DNA of 64,000 bases from NCBI GenBank assembly GCA_963921425.1, contig OY992834.1, forward strand, positions 14,758,164-14,822,163. The letters are read 5' to 3'. The notes beneath the pieces were generated by a model. It was not told where the DNA came from. It did not search any database and saw only the letters and a list, made by a program, of their open reading frames with translations. Positions within the stretch are counted from its first letter, which is position 1. The number at the start of each line of letters is the position of its first letter. The DNA is from Dryas octopetala. Taxonomy: Eukaryota > Streptophyta > Magnoliopsida > Rosales > Rosaceae. Shown here one piece after another: positions 11,437 to 24,332 of this stretch. Made by a program: the position numbers and the translations under genes.

Positions 11437-12375
11437 GGGAGGTGATTTTCGCACTCATCATTTCTCCATTTGCACTCCTTTTTTTTTTTTTTTTTATGTT
11501 TGTATATATTTTTATTATTTATTTTTCACATATATCCTTTAGCTTTTAATTATAGAATGTCACATTGTCACTTATGCAACATTAAATCATATACATTTAA
11601 TTTTTTAAAATTGTCATAATAATATATCCATTTCTAACACTTTTTTTTTTTAAGGAAGAAAAACTTATGTAATTCTCTACACTTCTGTTCGTCTTTTTGA
11701 TATATAGTACACATAGCTCTCTTTTCTTATTAAGCTATCATGTGACATTCATTTTTTTTTAAATCAAATATGCTACAAATTAGTAGTGGTTGCTATGCAG
11801 TGTCAAAAGACTCAAAAATGAGGGAGTGGACTAATTGAAAACCCCAATTAATTTCATAACACAAAACCCACCATCAAAAGAAAGAGAAGATACATAAATC
11901 ATGACTTTCATGAAGAAAATGAAAAAAAATATATATATATGACAGACTAAATATTTTCCTAATGAAAGTATAGAATGATGATTGAAAGCACGTACAAAAC
12001 TTGTTCACATAAATCATGACCCTCATGAAGAAAAAAAAATATGATAGGTTAAATATTTTCTTAATGAAAGTATAGAATGATGATTGAAAGCACGAACAAA
12101 ACTGATTCACAAAATAAAATAAAAAATGGCTTAGAAGGCAAAGAGATGCAATATGAAGAAGATACGACGAAGGGGAGAGAAAATTACTTGTTTTTATTTT
12201 TTTAATAATGATGAAAGAATTTAGGAAAAAATAATCATTACTGAAAAATAATTAAAATAAAAATTCAACAGCTATAAAGGGTAGATTTGGAAAAATATAT
12301 AATAAAAATATACAAAATACATTAAAAAAAAAGATGGAGTGCAAACGGAGAAAAGAAGAGTGCGAAAATCGCCCC
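11437..12375. mobile_element. Non-autonomous TIR element (939 bp)
   Basis: The ends are GGGAGGTGATTTTCGCACTC and, inverted, GGGGCGATTTTCGCACTC. Similarity continues for about 50 bp into TTTGCACTCC and a poly-T. A perfect but palindromic 8-bp duplication TATTAATA flanks it (11429-11436, 12376-12383). The interior is AT-rich and carries a tandem duplication of about 112 bp (about 11895-12005 and 12007-12113, around AGTATAGAATGATGATTGAA). No transposase is seen; the superfamily is uncertain (hAT-like by TSD size). Confidence 0.8.
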
Positions 12376-12383
12376 TATTAATA

Positions 12384-15300
12384 ACATCCAGTCATATTAT
12401 GACATGTTTGATTGATTATATCATGTGACAGTGTATCGGTTATACTTATACATAATAATTTTTCTATTTTCTTTTCTTTTCTTTTAATTGCAAACAAAAA
12501 ATTTAAGCTAAAAAAAATGGTAATTGATTCTTTCTTTTTTATATATATGATTGATTTGGTGAAATTTTTGTTGTACACTTGGAAGCCATGTAATTCAACG
12601 TCTATCAGAAATTGTAAAATTACTTTAAAAAGAATTTAAATTGTTTAGAGAACTCAAGAAAGACAAAATTCATATGTAACACCAAAGTGGCTAGGTGACT
12701 ATTAAATAAGTTAATCAGCTTTGAGGTAATACTGTAATAGTTGGTAGGTGACTATTAATTTGAATTTAAAATTTAGATAGAGGAGATAAGGAAGAGGAAG
12801 CCTATAAAAATAGAGGTAAAACACCTCTATAGGTAAGCTAAGCAAGTGAACTCTCCGGTTTTTTGTTTATTCATTCTTTACCTTAAGCTTCAAAGACCAT
12901 TTTGGAGACTTTCCAAATGGCTATTTTTTTATATTTTTTATTAACAATTGTTATTCATGAGTTTTGAACTCAGAATCGGTCACCTTCGGACAAAAGTATG
13001 AATGATGTCATTCACTTGACCAAAAAGCTCTTTAATTTACTTTTTTTTAAGTTTGCAAGTTAATTCTTCATTCCAACACTTACGTTCAATCATTTAATAT
13101 TTCACTTAATTTGTGGTCCATGTGTTAAAAACTCAAACATTTTGCCTAGCTATAAGTTAGTGAATCGAATTTTCATCATGATCAATATTTGCCATCTATA
13201 ACAGGGAAGAGTAATTTCAAAGATAACAAACTTGGGTTGTCCTTCTCTAAGATCAACCTTACCCATTTTATAGCTCTATACAATGATCTAACTGGTGTGA
13301 TAATATTTCAGACCACCACTCATAGATCAAGAAAATGTTGGACTCTTATAAAGTAAAATGGAAGACTTGAATTTCTCTTTAATAATGCAATTAAGACGAC
13401 TCACAGATTATATGAATGATTTGGATCCAATTATAGAATAGGATGTGGCCTACATTTACACGTGGAAGTGGGATTTTCAAGGTATGACTCTTCTGGAAGA
13501 GACAAAAGCTGTGACATTTCAATTTGGGGAAAAGGTTGTAATTAACATTTGAAGGGGAAAAGGTTGAAATACTTCAATTTGAAGAGGCAAAAGTTGCATC
13601 ACATTTTAAATCGAATAGTCCCAACCTATTTTTCATCGACAATCACCACATATTTAAAACACTATTTTTATTTATGTATAATTTAATAGACAAATTAGAG
13701 AGGATAATTCGTGTCAATTAATATACTCAAATATAAAAATTTGGATTCTCTATTATATTTGTTTTTACTTATTTCATCTTACATTCTTACTTATAAATTA
13801 CACAATTTAAGAGTTATAAATATATGATTGTGACCCTCTCACATACACACATACAAAATATTATGAATTCATTGTTCCTCTTTTACTTACCCATTCATTT
13901 TTACTACATGGCTAAAATAAAAAGTACAAACAAAAGTAAGGAGAGAAAAAATAAGTACGAGAGTTTGGATTGCTATTATATATCCCAAATTTTCTTTTCA
14001 AATTTTATTTTTCCCAATTTTAATCATTCTTAATTTAGGCTCTGTAACATTTTGTTTTTTGTTTTTTATGCAATCAAGTTGTGTGCAGACAGGTACCCAC
14101 GTACACAAGTAGGGAAAAACTCAGAAAGAAAAAAAAAAATAATTGGCACAAATAGCATGTTACTTTTATTGTTCCTTGTACTAACATATGAATTAATCAA
14201 TATTTTGTTAACTTAATTAGAATAAGTTTCTTTGTTGTTATCTAATTTCTATCGACATTTCTTTCCTGGTACAATTAAATAGAACAAGTAAAAAACGTGC
14301 GCGTGGTATTTCTTTTTTTCACAAAATAAAAAGCTTATATAGATATTATTTTATTAGTTATGACTTATGAACTTTATGACTTGTGTGGATAAAAAATTTT
14401 TTAAAGGTAAAATCTTTTATAAAAGGAATGTGTAGTTGTCAACTGAGTCATGCTCATCGTAGAAAAAGAGAAAGAAAACAAGAACAGTGTATACTACTAC
14501 ATGGTCCACACGACCATGGTAGCCATTTTTGTATTTAATTTATGATTAAAACGAACAAATGGCATAGCAATTAGTAACAAAATGAATTACTTTTTTTTTT
14601 TATTCTTTCTGGGGCGTGTAATGTATTGACTTAAAAGTGCTAGAACAAACTAAAAATAGAACCAAATTTAAGGACTGAAGTGCAAAATCCAGATAGAGAG
14701 ACAGAGAGAGATCCATCACAATCATTAATGGCGACCACGCGTAAATAAGTAGTTTTACCAATTTGCCCCCAACAGCCTTTATTGTCTTTGTATCTGCTAA
14801 ACGGGTCCGGGCCACACCGTACGGAGGGACCGACATGGAAAACAAATGTGTAAAGCCGCCAAAACGATCCGACCGACGATCCGAGAATCACGAAAGTCTA
14901 TGTCATATGATCATATCCTATGCAGCAGCTTAGCTCACACTTAGAGATAGATTCAAGGCTTTAAGCAAAGCAACTAGGCAAGTGTACCAATTAATCACTA
15001 GTTGATATTATCTTCTGGTCTTTCTTTATTTTTCTTTTTTTTTTCTTAGTCTAAACACAACTTTTAATTACGAAATGTCCAATGACTTTAATTAATTTGA
15101 CTGACCAAATATAGTTGATTTTTCGGGTCTTGCTCTTGCATGGTGTTTGACAGCTTATTGCCTTATTCTCTAAGACTATATTATATGCTTAAATTAAAGA
15201 TAGTTTTTTTTTCTTTTTCTTTTTTCCCTCTTTCGGGTACTAAGGGGCCCAATTCCTAATTGACCATAGTCCTACTGGGTAAATACACGTATTCATATAG

Positions 15301-15722
15301 TATTAGGTTAATGCTATTTAGTCCAAGGGAATTTCTATATTTACCCTACTCATTATATTTAATTCATAAACTTTCCATTAATAAAATTAAAAATTAAAAA
15401 CAAAAAAACCCAAGCCCCACCCGATTGTAGCAGCACCCAGCCTAGCTGTTTTTTACAACAAACCTTCGGCGACCTTCTCTCAATCGGCTGCCACCTATAC
15501 CTTTTCTCCTTTTGTTTTTTTAATCTCTCTTTCTCTAAAAGAAGGAGGAGGCTGAGGGTGTTGGGTGTAAATATTATGCCATTAATAATGCTCTAAAAGA
15601 AAGAGGAGGCTGAGGCTGAGGCTGAGTGCAACTTTTCTAACACTTTTGGTATGTGTTATGTCTACAATGCCCTTAATATAAATTTTTCATCAGCAGTTGA
15701 AATATCCAAGCATATTCACCCT

Positions 15723-15798
<76 letters not shown>

Positions 15799-17572
15799 CC
15801 CAACTATTTTGACACAAAAAATGCTCGGCCGTGTGGAGGTCCGAGGGTCTAGTCAAAACATACCTCGCCATGTGTGAAGCGAGGTTTCCGACCTTATGTG
15901 GGCATGAATGTGGGCGTGCAACTATTCAAAAAATGATTGTGCAATAGGAAAGGAACAAGAAAAGCTTATCTAGATTATTTTGTTACCTAAATTGAGTAGG
16001 ACTTTGAGCAACCAAAATATAAATAAAAGAGCAACATGAATTTAAAAGAAAGCTTAATAGGGAATAACATTAAAATAAATTCAAGGAACAAGAGGTGTTT
16101 TTAAAAACTCAAAATATAAGGAAATTGCATAAGTATAAGGAAATACAAAAAGGGACTTGAAATGCTATGCAAATGAAAATAAAAAGAGTTTTGAGAAATA
16201 AAAGCCACTTGGCTGAATTGGTAGCAAAAAAAACAAATTTGGATGTCTATGTTTAATATTTGTGAATTCTTGGGACTGTAAAATTGTAATTGTGATTCTT
16301 GTTGCTTAAAGATCTATTCTTCCAATGTGCAACTGTAACTATACTCAATGTGCAATAGTAACTAAAAAAACGTATGAAAATGATATAAATAGATACACTT
16401 TATGTCTTTAATTTCTTTCATAAACATGTCAAAAATTCATAAATCAACAAACAAAAACACAAAATTTCAAGTTTATTAAGTCAAATTCACCATAATTTCA
16501 ATCGTAATAATGGTTGTTACTATTTATTATTGCAGAGTTACTGTCGAACAGTAAGTATGGGTCCTGTACAATTACTCCTCCTTATTCTGAGCCTTCTATT
16601 TCTTTTTTTAGTCAATTCTAGCGAGTTAAAAAAAAACACAGGCTTATTACTTATATATATCATTGGGTGGACCTTTTTAGTATCCCAATAGTTGATTCAA
16701 CTTTAGAGGGCGTAGAATGAACTTATTATCATTCGTTGAATGCTATATACATGCTTTTCGATCATTTTTTAGCACAAGTTTAAACATAATTTTCGTTACA
16801 ATTTGAACCGGATATGAGAAAAAGTTTCATGTTAAGTGCAGTTGCATTTTCGACACCACCCCATATTTGAGATCTTAATATTTCATTCATCATCGTTCAT
16901 GATAATGAACAATCCTTATATGAATTGAAACTCTTGTTACAAGTTTTAAAAAGACTAATATTTGTATTGAAATTGAGTTTTTATGACTTAAAATTTAGTG
17001 GAAGGGACCTGATGAGAGACGAGGTCTAGTGTATCACTGAAACTGACATATTTTTTTTCAAAGTACTAGGATTGTTAATGGAATAAAAAACATATAGCAA
17101 ACTGGCCAAATTGAAACTCTGGGTAACCAAATGTGTTTTTGGACAAAACACATGGGCTAAATTAATATGTAATATATATTAATCATTTTGTCCCCTAAAA
17201 AAAAAAAAAAAAACTCATGACCTAGACCATATGCTATCTAATGTTTATAGTTACAAAGACCATATCCAATAGTGACATTTTTCTCCACTTTGTTAGAGGA
17301 AATCTCATGTTCAAATCTTATAAATGAGACTTTGATAACAATTTAGTGGTTTTTTTTGTATAATGGATTGCTTATAAATTATGATGGTATAAACTTGTAA
17401 CTTATTGTATGATTGTAATCTTATAAAAAAAATGTTTATTGTTAAATTACCAAACAAAAACCTTGAAAATCGGTTAAAACAAAAAATTATAATCCTCGTT
17501 TTGGTCTATTGAGTTATGGAACATTTGACCTAGGTCTTTTTTTTTTTTTTTTTAACTCTGATTATATATACT
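12384..17572. other. Gene-poor AT-rich DNA
   Basis: Apart from the microsatellite listed separately I find no convincing gene. At 12790-12840 a TATA-like CCTATAAAAATA is followed by a small perfect hairpin (ATAGAGGT/ACCTCTAT). Its role is unknown. Confidence 0.45.
15726..15798. repeat. (CT)n microsatellite
   Basis: About 36 CT units with one TA interruption near 15771. Confidence 0.95.
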
Positions 17573-17788
17573 AAGTTTCATCCAAAAAGTTACATCATAT
17601 ATGGTGTTCAAGACTGGCATTAGCCAACTCGAACCTTCTTCAATCCACACCACAAGATGATCATACTCTAAACCATGTCGCGCCAAGGTATGGGCAGCGA
17701 CGGAACAAGACCTATGGTGTGGATTGAAGAAGGTTTTAGTTGGCTAATGCCAGTCTTGAACATTGATGTAACTTCTTGGATGAAACTT
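17573..17788. repeat. Near-perfect inverted repeat (hairpin), about 75-80 bp arms
   Basis: The left arm (17573-17653) and right arm (17714-17788) are inverted copies with few mismatches. AAGTTTCATCCAAAAAGTTA pairs with TAACTTCTTGGATGAAACTT, and TTCTTCAATCCACACCA pairs with TGGTGTGGATTGAAGAA. The loop is about 60 bp. The long, well-matched stem could be a short MITE or a young MIRNA-like or siRNA hairpin. I do not recognise a known miRNA in it. Confidence 0.8.
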
Positions 17789-18254
17789 AATTAATATATC
17801 ATCAGCCTTGTGGCTTTTTTTATTAAAGAAGACCTATAGCAGGGACGTATCATGTCTAATTCTAATTGCAATGATGAAGAGCAGACAATTTGGTTGATCT
17901 TATTAATTTTTACTAGCTAGCCTTTCCATTACCATACAGCTCTATAGGGCTTCAGATGTAAAAGGAAGATATCTTTGCAAGCAATTAATCACCACTAAAC
18001 AAGGAGGCAATTTAGTTGTGGTGGTCGCTCTTTTTAAAATGGGAAATCATTTTCGAGACATACTTTATGTTATTTAATTTGTTAAATAAAGTCACTGGTT
18101 GTTGATGGACCATTGTCAATGATTTTACATGGGTTACCAACTACCATGATTTGCAAGTGGCACAAACCTTATTTTTATGAATGGAGCATTTAGGATATTT
18201 CCCATTTAGCCAATAACAATGAGGAATTCCATATGACTTCTGCGGAAATAAGAT

Positions 18255-18623
18255 GAGTTAATTATACTTATACTTCCTGAGGTTTATCATTTTTTCACAT
18301 ACACCCCTTAGGGTTTCAAAAATTACACATACACCCTCTGAGGTTTCAAAACTATTGCATATAACTCTCTACAAGAGAAATAAATAAATAAACAAAAAAA
18401 ATATATTTGTATTGAGGTTGGACCTTACACCTTAAGTAATCTTATTAGGTCATTTAACCCCTTAGCATGCCTTTTTGCATAATTTCTCATCATTTTCTTC
18501 TCACTATAGGGGGTTATATGCAACAGTTTTGAAACCTCAGGGGGTGTATGTGTAATTGTTGAAACCTCATGGGGTGTATGTGAAAAGACGATAAACCTCA
18601 GGGGGTGTAAGTGTAATTAACTC
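18255..18623. mobile_element. Mutator-like MITE (369 bp) with 9-bp TSD
   Basis: A perfect 9-bp duplication AAATAAGAT flanks it (18246-18254 and 18624-18632). The ends are GAGTTAATTATACTTATACT and, inverted, GAGTTAATTACACTTACACC. Both arms then carry repeated CCTCAGG...TGTATGTG units. There is no ORF. Confidence 0.9.
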
Positions 18624-18717
18624 AAATAAGATATCTTGTCCATCTTTTTCTCTATTATATAAATATTCTCTGTATGTTAGGTTTTAACTTCGTGATTTTG
18701 GGCTAAAAAAAATGAGA

Positions 18718-18955
18718 AATATTGGTACAATTGGTACAATTGGTACATTACAAACCGCAAGTAATACATTACAACAACGTTACATAACCTTACTTATAAA
18801 AAAATATTATTAAATCCACAATTAATTTTAGAATAATATATAAATATTATGATAATATAATATAATAATATTATGATAATATTAGGATGATATAATATGA
18901 TAATATTAGGATAATATTAAGATAATATAATATGACAATATTATGATTTAAATTT
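18718..18955. repeat. GGTACAATT triplet and ATAATATTA minisatellite
   Basis: Three copies of ATTGGTACA occur at about 18720-18748. From about 18826 to 18955, variants of the word GATAATATAATAT/GATAATATTAGG repeat in tandem. Confidence 0.75.
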
Positions 18956-19630
18956 CATTAATGTTATATAATAATGTCTGAACAATATTTTTGGAACTCA
19001 GTCATTCTTATATAGGATTAAGGTTTTTGTCTAAAGATGATCTATAAAATTGGACTAAACTGTAAATCATTCTTTCTGAAGGTTTATTCTGACAATGAAT
19101 TTCGCGACAACCAGTTGCGTAGGGGTGGGCTACAGGTTTCATCCCACAAATGAAGAACTCGTGAGTTACTTCGTCCACAAGAAAAGCTAGCTACCAGGGA
19201 ATTATAGATGATCCATGTTTGTTACAACAAGCGTGTGTTTGATTTTGATTTGTAAAAAAAAAGAAACATGGATTATTTGGGAGAGGTTTGAAGGTCCCAA
19301 AAAAATTAGGTGTATATGCACATGTATACACGCAACATGTTCGTCAAAGCGTAACACTATTGATGTAGTATGTCATGATATTGTTGAACAAAAAATGTGA
19401 TATGTAAATATATTTATATATTTATTACCCAACATAATTTCACTCTACTCATTTAGGGAATAAAGTTTTATTATTTAGGGTACATCTCAAGATGGAGTGC
19501 ATCTCTTAATTAAATCCCTTGGTATAAGAGAAGACCCTTTGATTCCAATTATAAAGGAACTGAAATCATTTGATAAGATGTGTGAGTGTTTAGATTTGTG
19601 GCTGCACTTGCATGGGAATTGTCCCAAGTT

Positions 19631-20090
19631 GCCTAGCTACGTACCCTTTTGAGGGGATCAAGCCAATTCGTAGTTCTAGATTTGGGATTCCCAATGAGTG
19701 AATGACTCATTGGAAAATTGAGATTTATGTAAAGTGTTTGGTGTGTTTAGTGAGTTTGGTGAGTTTGGTTGAGTTGAACCAGGATTTGATTTGGGATGCG
19801 ATTGTATCTAGACTTGGTTCTAGATTGCCTACGTACCCGTTGCAGGATCAAATTACACGTAGTTCCAAGCTTTTTGGGAATTAAATGGGTGGGTGGCCTA
19901 TTTAAATGATTTGAGTAATTTGGATAGGACTTAGAGCTCTTGGATTTGAATTGATAAATTAATTTAGGGACTTTGTGTATGAAATTAATTTCTGGGAATT
20001 TGTAATGGATTTGTTTTGTGATGGTTGCACCTAAATTTAAGTATATAGGTTGCCTACATACCCGCTGTGGGATCAAATCGAATGTAGTTC
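19631..20090. repeat. Three spaced copies of a hairpin-forming motif
   Basis: Copies at 19631-19676, 19827-19865 and 20052-20090 share the order GCCTA-CCC-GGATCAA-GTAGTTC. Each has a short inverted outer stem whose bases change together: CTACG/CGTAG, CTACGT/ACGTAG and CTACAT/ATGTAG. An inner CCC/GG(G) pairing is also kept. Spacing is about 196 and 225 bp. The DNA between is AT-rich with TTGGTGAGTTTGG-type words. It may be part of a retrotransposon LTR or leader; I cannot name the family. Confidence 0.7.
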
Positions 20091-22166
20091 GTTAATTATT
20101 TGACTTGGTTGGCTTTGTGCCATTTTGGAGGGTTGGTTTTGTATGAATTGAAAGAGGTGGTTTTGTACCAATTTGAGAGAGATGATTTTGTACCATTTGA
20201 GAGAGTTGGTTTTGTACTAATTTGATATTTGGATTTGAAAGAAAGAAATGTGTTCATTAATTAAAGGGAAAATTAGAGGAAAAGGACTCCAACATATGTG
20301 TCGGAGCCAGATCAGGACTCCCGCTTCAAAAGTGCATCCGTCAGGATTGCTATTTCACTTGATCGTCAAATTAGGCTATTTCGTCAAAATCTGTTACACT
20401 TTCCGTCAAAATTAACAGAATTGACAATTTTCACTATTAAAATATTTATAAAAATAAAATTAAAAGAAGAGAATTAATAAAAAATAAAAAAAAAACTAAA
20501 AGAAGAAAAAATAAAATTAAACTAAAAGAAGAAAATTTTGGTAGAGTTTCAACTTTGATTAGTGATTTTTTGGTTTTGCTTTAAATACGGTTTCTTTTGC
20601 ATTTTTACACTAGCAGATATTCTTGAAAGGTTTTCAAACTTAGTTAAAGGTCCTCCAAAGGAAAGCTATGAACATATGTGATGCTTACCCCTATTGTACT
20701 TTTTTTTTTTTTTTTTTGGTGCTGATAATCTCTCAGTTGACAAGATTGACTGATTTGCAAGGTGTGACATCAGATCTCTTGCCGTGCATCCTAAGGTCTC
20801 AGATCTAGTTCCAATATCATGTTTTTTGCAATCTTGCTTTTCTTCTATCATATTTTATATATCCCTTATGGTATTTCCGTTAATAATTATGTCAAATAAC
20901 TTTATGTTTATGTCTTGGGTTGATTTGTTTTCCAAACTTATTTTGGAGCATCACTATTGCTTTGGGTGATGTTCATTAGGTTTGTTTATGTTAGAAACTA
21001 AATACCCTAGACGGTTGGTTTGTTTCAAATATTTTATCAATGCATTTTCAGATCTTGTATGCATGTGTTACTCTAATCCAACCCGATTTCAAAAACAAAA
21101 AGGCTTAACTTGTTTTGGGAAACTTGGGGGCTTGATACTCGAGATATGGGTATTAGGCTTTTGAGGTTCTTAAGAAGGGTGCCTCTGGTGCCTACCCGAT
21201 TTTAGGGTGCCACATTATGCACCAAATATGAAAATATTTCTCAAATCAAAACTAATCACTTAGTTTAAACTTGCGAGTTTTACTCAAGAATGACTAAAAA
21301 TTATGTATGTAGGCTTGAATTTGATTGTCAAACAAGAATTCAAAGAAATCCTAAACATAAAGTTTAAGCCTTAATATATTTTAGAGGCCAATCTCTTTAG
21401 AAAATAAATATGAAAATGAAAATTGAAATAAGTTTTAAAAAGCCTATAAGATATTATTTCAATCCCTCAACAAAAATTTTCTTGAAAACAAATAGATAAT
21501 TTATCCTCATATTAAACATTTGAGTTTTGTTAAAATTGTCATACGATTGACTAACAACATAAAACACAAGGACGAAATTGAGAGAATTGAACTACATGGG
21601 CCAAATGTGATTTCAAGCCAAAATACAAGGATAAAAAATGTAGTTTACACTATCTTTTAAGGGAAGAATTGTAAAATAAAATTAACAATTGAGTTAAAAA
21701 AATAATTGAGCAGCGATTTAGGAGCGGTTTTTACCTTCAGATTATGACCACATCCTCTCCCATGCCGTTTCTCCTCTCCCCTCCTTTTCATCTAAGAAGG
21801 ACTTCTACTTCTGTCTCTGCGATTCCCCTATCTTCCTCGATCTCTGATAATTTCACCCACCCTGTTAATAATTTCTTTTGAAACTATTGGTTTTATTGAT
21901 TTTTCTATTCTAATGGAAACTCTATCTAATCATTCTAGAACAACTCATTCATCTAAAGCTATACAAATTAAGTGACTTTAGTCCTTCTTGGCTTCATTAG
22001 AACTGGTAGAATAGAGTTATGAAAGTTTAATTCCCCTCTAACTATAACATGTGTTGCATTTTGCCTAACTTAACGCCTCATCAAACTTCATCTTTGTGTC
22101 TCATTTTGCTCGTTTCGGTCAATTATGTTAAGAAAAACGTTTACCTGGCATAAATTCTTTGGATAT
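20091..22166. other. Intergenic DNA without a recognised gene
   Basis: Contains AAAATAAAATTAAA-type low complexity near 20440-20540 and a 19-T tract at about 20700. The open frames are short and unlike known proteins. Confidence 0.4.
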
Positions 22167-22175
22167 TTTAGATTT

Positions 22176-22346
22176 GAGAAATGCTTGGGTCCTTATATTT
22201 GAGGACCAACCTTGTTCTTATAGTCAATCAAATGAGTCCATGATGAGGTCCACCATTCCAACTCTCTTTTCTCTCTCATAGTAGAGCTCATTTAATTGGC
22301 CATGAGGACAAGATTGGTCCTCAAACATGAGACCCAAGCATTTTCC
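22176..22346. mobile_element. Short MITE (171 bp) with 9-bp TSD
   Basis: A perfect 9-bp duplication TTTAGATTT flanks it (22167-22175, 22347-22355). The terminal inverted repeats are GAGAAATGCTTGGGTCCTTA and, inverted, GGAAAATGCTTGGGTCTCAT. Both arms continue with GAGGACCAA(C/T)CTTGT. Confidence 0.9.
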
Positions 22347-22553
22347 TTTAGATTTTTAACTATTTAAGCCATTTGGTAGGACTCTTTTCTCTTCCTCTTC
22401 CTCTTAATCTCATTCTTCCTCCTCTTCCTCTTAATCTCACTTTTCCTCCTCTTATCTCTGTCACTACCTCTCTCTAATTTTTTTTTAGATGAACACCTCT
22501 CTCGATTTTCTCTCTTCTCTCTCATCAGCTTCAATCCAATTTTTCAGCCACAC

Positions 22554-23702
22554 TGTTATGGCCAAAAATGTCTCCTGCCACGTGTCAGGCTAGGATTCGT
22601 TCATCCCACAACATATGCAACTCTGGACACGAGTGTATAATGAAATGAAGGGCGTGCCACCAAGTGATGTCGTACTTGGAACAAATGCAATCTAGATCTT
22701 GATGTAGTGCAAGATCAGATGGTGCAACTAAGTGAAAGGAGTAAAAATAAAAGGAAAGAAGATTGTCTTCTAATCAAACGATTGTACTGAGTTCTTTTTA
22801 CTGCTTGGGCATTCCAGGACTTTAATGTGCTAAAATTGCTTAAGTAAATGTTCGTTGGTGCTTGATACTTGCTTAAGAAACATCCATCCTCTTTGTGTAA
22901 TTAAATGCAAGCTTCATTAAACTTAAATGAATAAGAAACTTAGAAAATAGATCTAAAAGAAATCAGAAAGATTCAGGATCAAACTAATTGGACAATTAAA
23001 GATTCCCTTGTAGATCTAACCAAAATTTAATGAGTAACTCATAATCAAAACGACACGCGAAAATAAAGAAGTGCATAAATGTAAATGATTCAATTCCACT
23101 TTCCTCTTTAATTGATGTTCAAATCTCGAGAGAGATATACATTCAATGAAATGAATCAATGTCAAACCAAGAAGTAAAGACTAATAAGCAAATTCGGACA
23201 AACAATTGAAACCAAAATCGGATCACAATTCTTAATAATTAACTGAAAAATTAAATACAGCATTCAATTAAATAGAGATTCGATGAGCAAATGGAATGTA
23301 ATAAAGGATCAAGCCATGTCTGGAATATGCGAATTGCAGAGAGCTTTTTGTATGTGAGTTGATGTTGTCAGCGATCCCTTCTTCTGCCAATAACTTGGGT
23401 ATTTATACTTGAATGGGCTCTGAAAACCCTAAACAAGTATCCTTAGATCATCCCACGTGTATGGTACTGAACAAGTTTGAGCATTTGTTCTTATCTTTCC
23501 ATGACAGTTGTCATTCAGTACTTGTCAGCCTTCCAAGACATGTATTTTCGTGCGATTGGCCCTTTTATAACCATCTCGACTTAGTGTAACCGAAAGAAAA
23601 ATCATTCGCCAAGGGGCTTGGGCTTCGTTGAATTGGGCCTTGAAACCAGGTCATTTATTTTGGGCTTAATTAATTCGTCTATTAAAAATCATGGTACCAA
23701 CA
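22554..23702. mobile_element. Solo LTR of a retrotransposon (1,149 bp)
   Basis: It begins TGTTATGGCC and ends GGTACCAACA, so it has TG...CA with TGTT/AACA inverted tips. It is flanked by a 5-bp duplication CACAC (22549-22553, 23703-23707). No second copy, primer-binding site or gag/pol is present, which fits a solo LTR left by LTR-LTR recombination. CACAC is simple sequence, so the TSD alone is weak evidence; the tips and size add support. Confidence 0.65.
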
Positions 23703-24332
23703 CACACCACCACCGCGATCACAAATTGAAGAATATATAAAACAAGCTAGCTGATCGAAGAATATACATTAGAAGCATGAAAATGACTTTGCTAATTTTC
23801 CTGTCCATCTGAATAATTCATGTGATACACTGAACTATAGTATGAATCACATAAGCCATCCAAAATGTTCTTTGCCTTTGTATTGGAGCTTTCGATTGTC
23901 AAGACTCTCACAACCAGATATATATGTGCATAATTATGTACCTTTAATGTGTAACAAGAAGATGTATAGCAACTAGGGATACTGGACTAGTCGACAAGGA
24001 GATTTTTATTCTTGGCATTTCTAGTTACATCCTGGTTGAAAGCCGACATATGCCAATTAGGAACATCTTCCATCTAAATTATGTTGAACACGTACAATCT
24101 GAGTCATGCCGTACCAAAATATGAGCAGCGGAATTACAAGACCGAGAAACATACTTAAAGAAATTAAAATGAAAATGAGCAATAAGAGCATATATAAGTA
24201 ACTCATTTTACTGATTGAAATGTTTATCTAATATCTTCTAAGCATTGAAAACAAAAGATCTTGTGTGAGATTGTGGGTATGTATAGTTTTATATGTTATA
24301 GATACCATGAATACATGTTTTTTATGTTATCT

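Noticed and set aside
14600..14891. Overlapping minus-strand frames with Cys/Gly-rich sequence
   Set aside because: No known motif, start context or splice support; likely chance.
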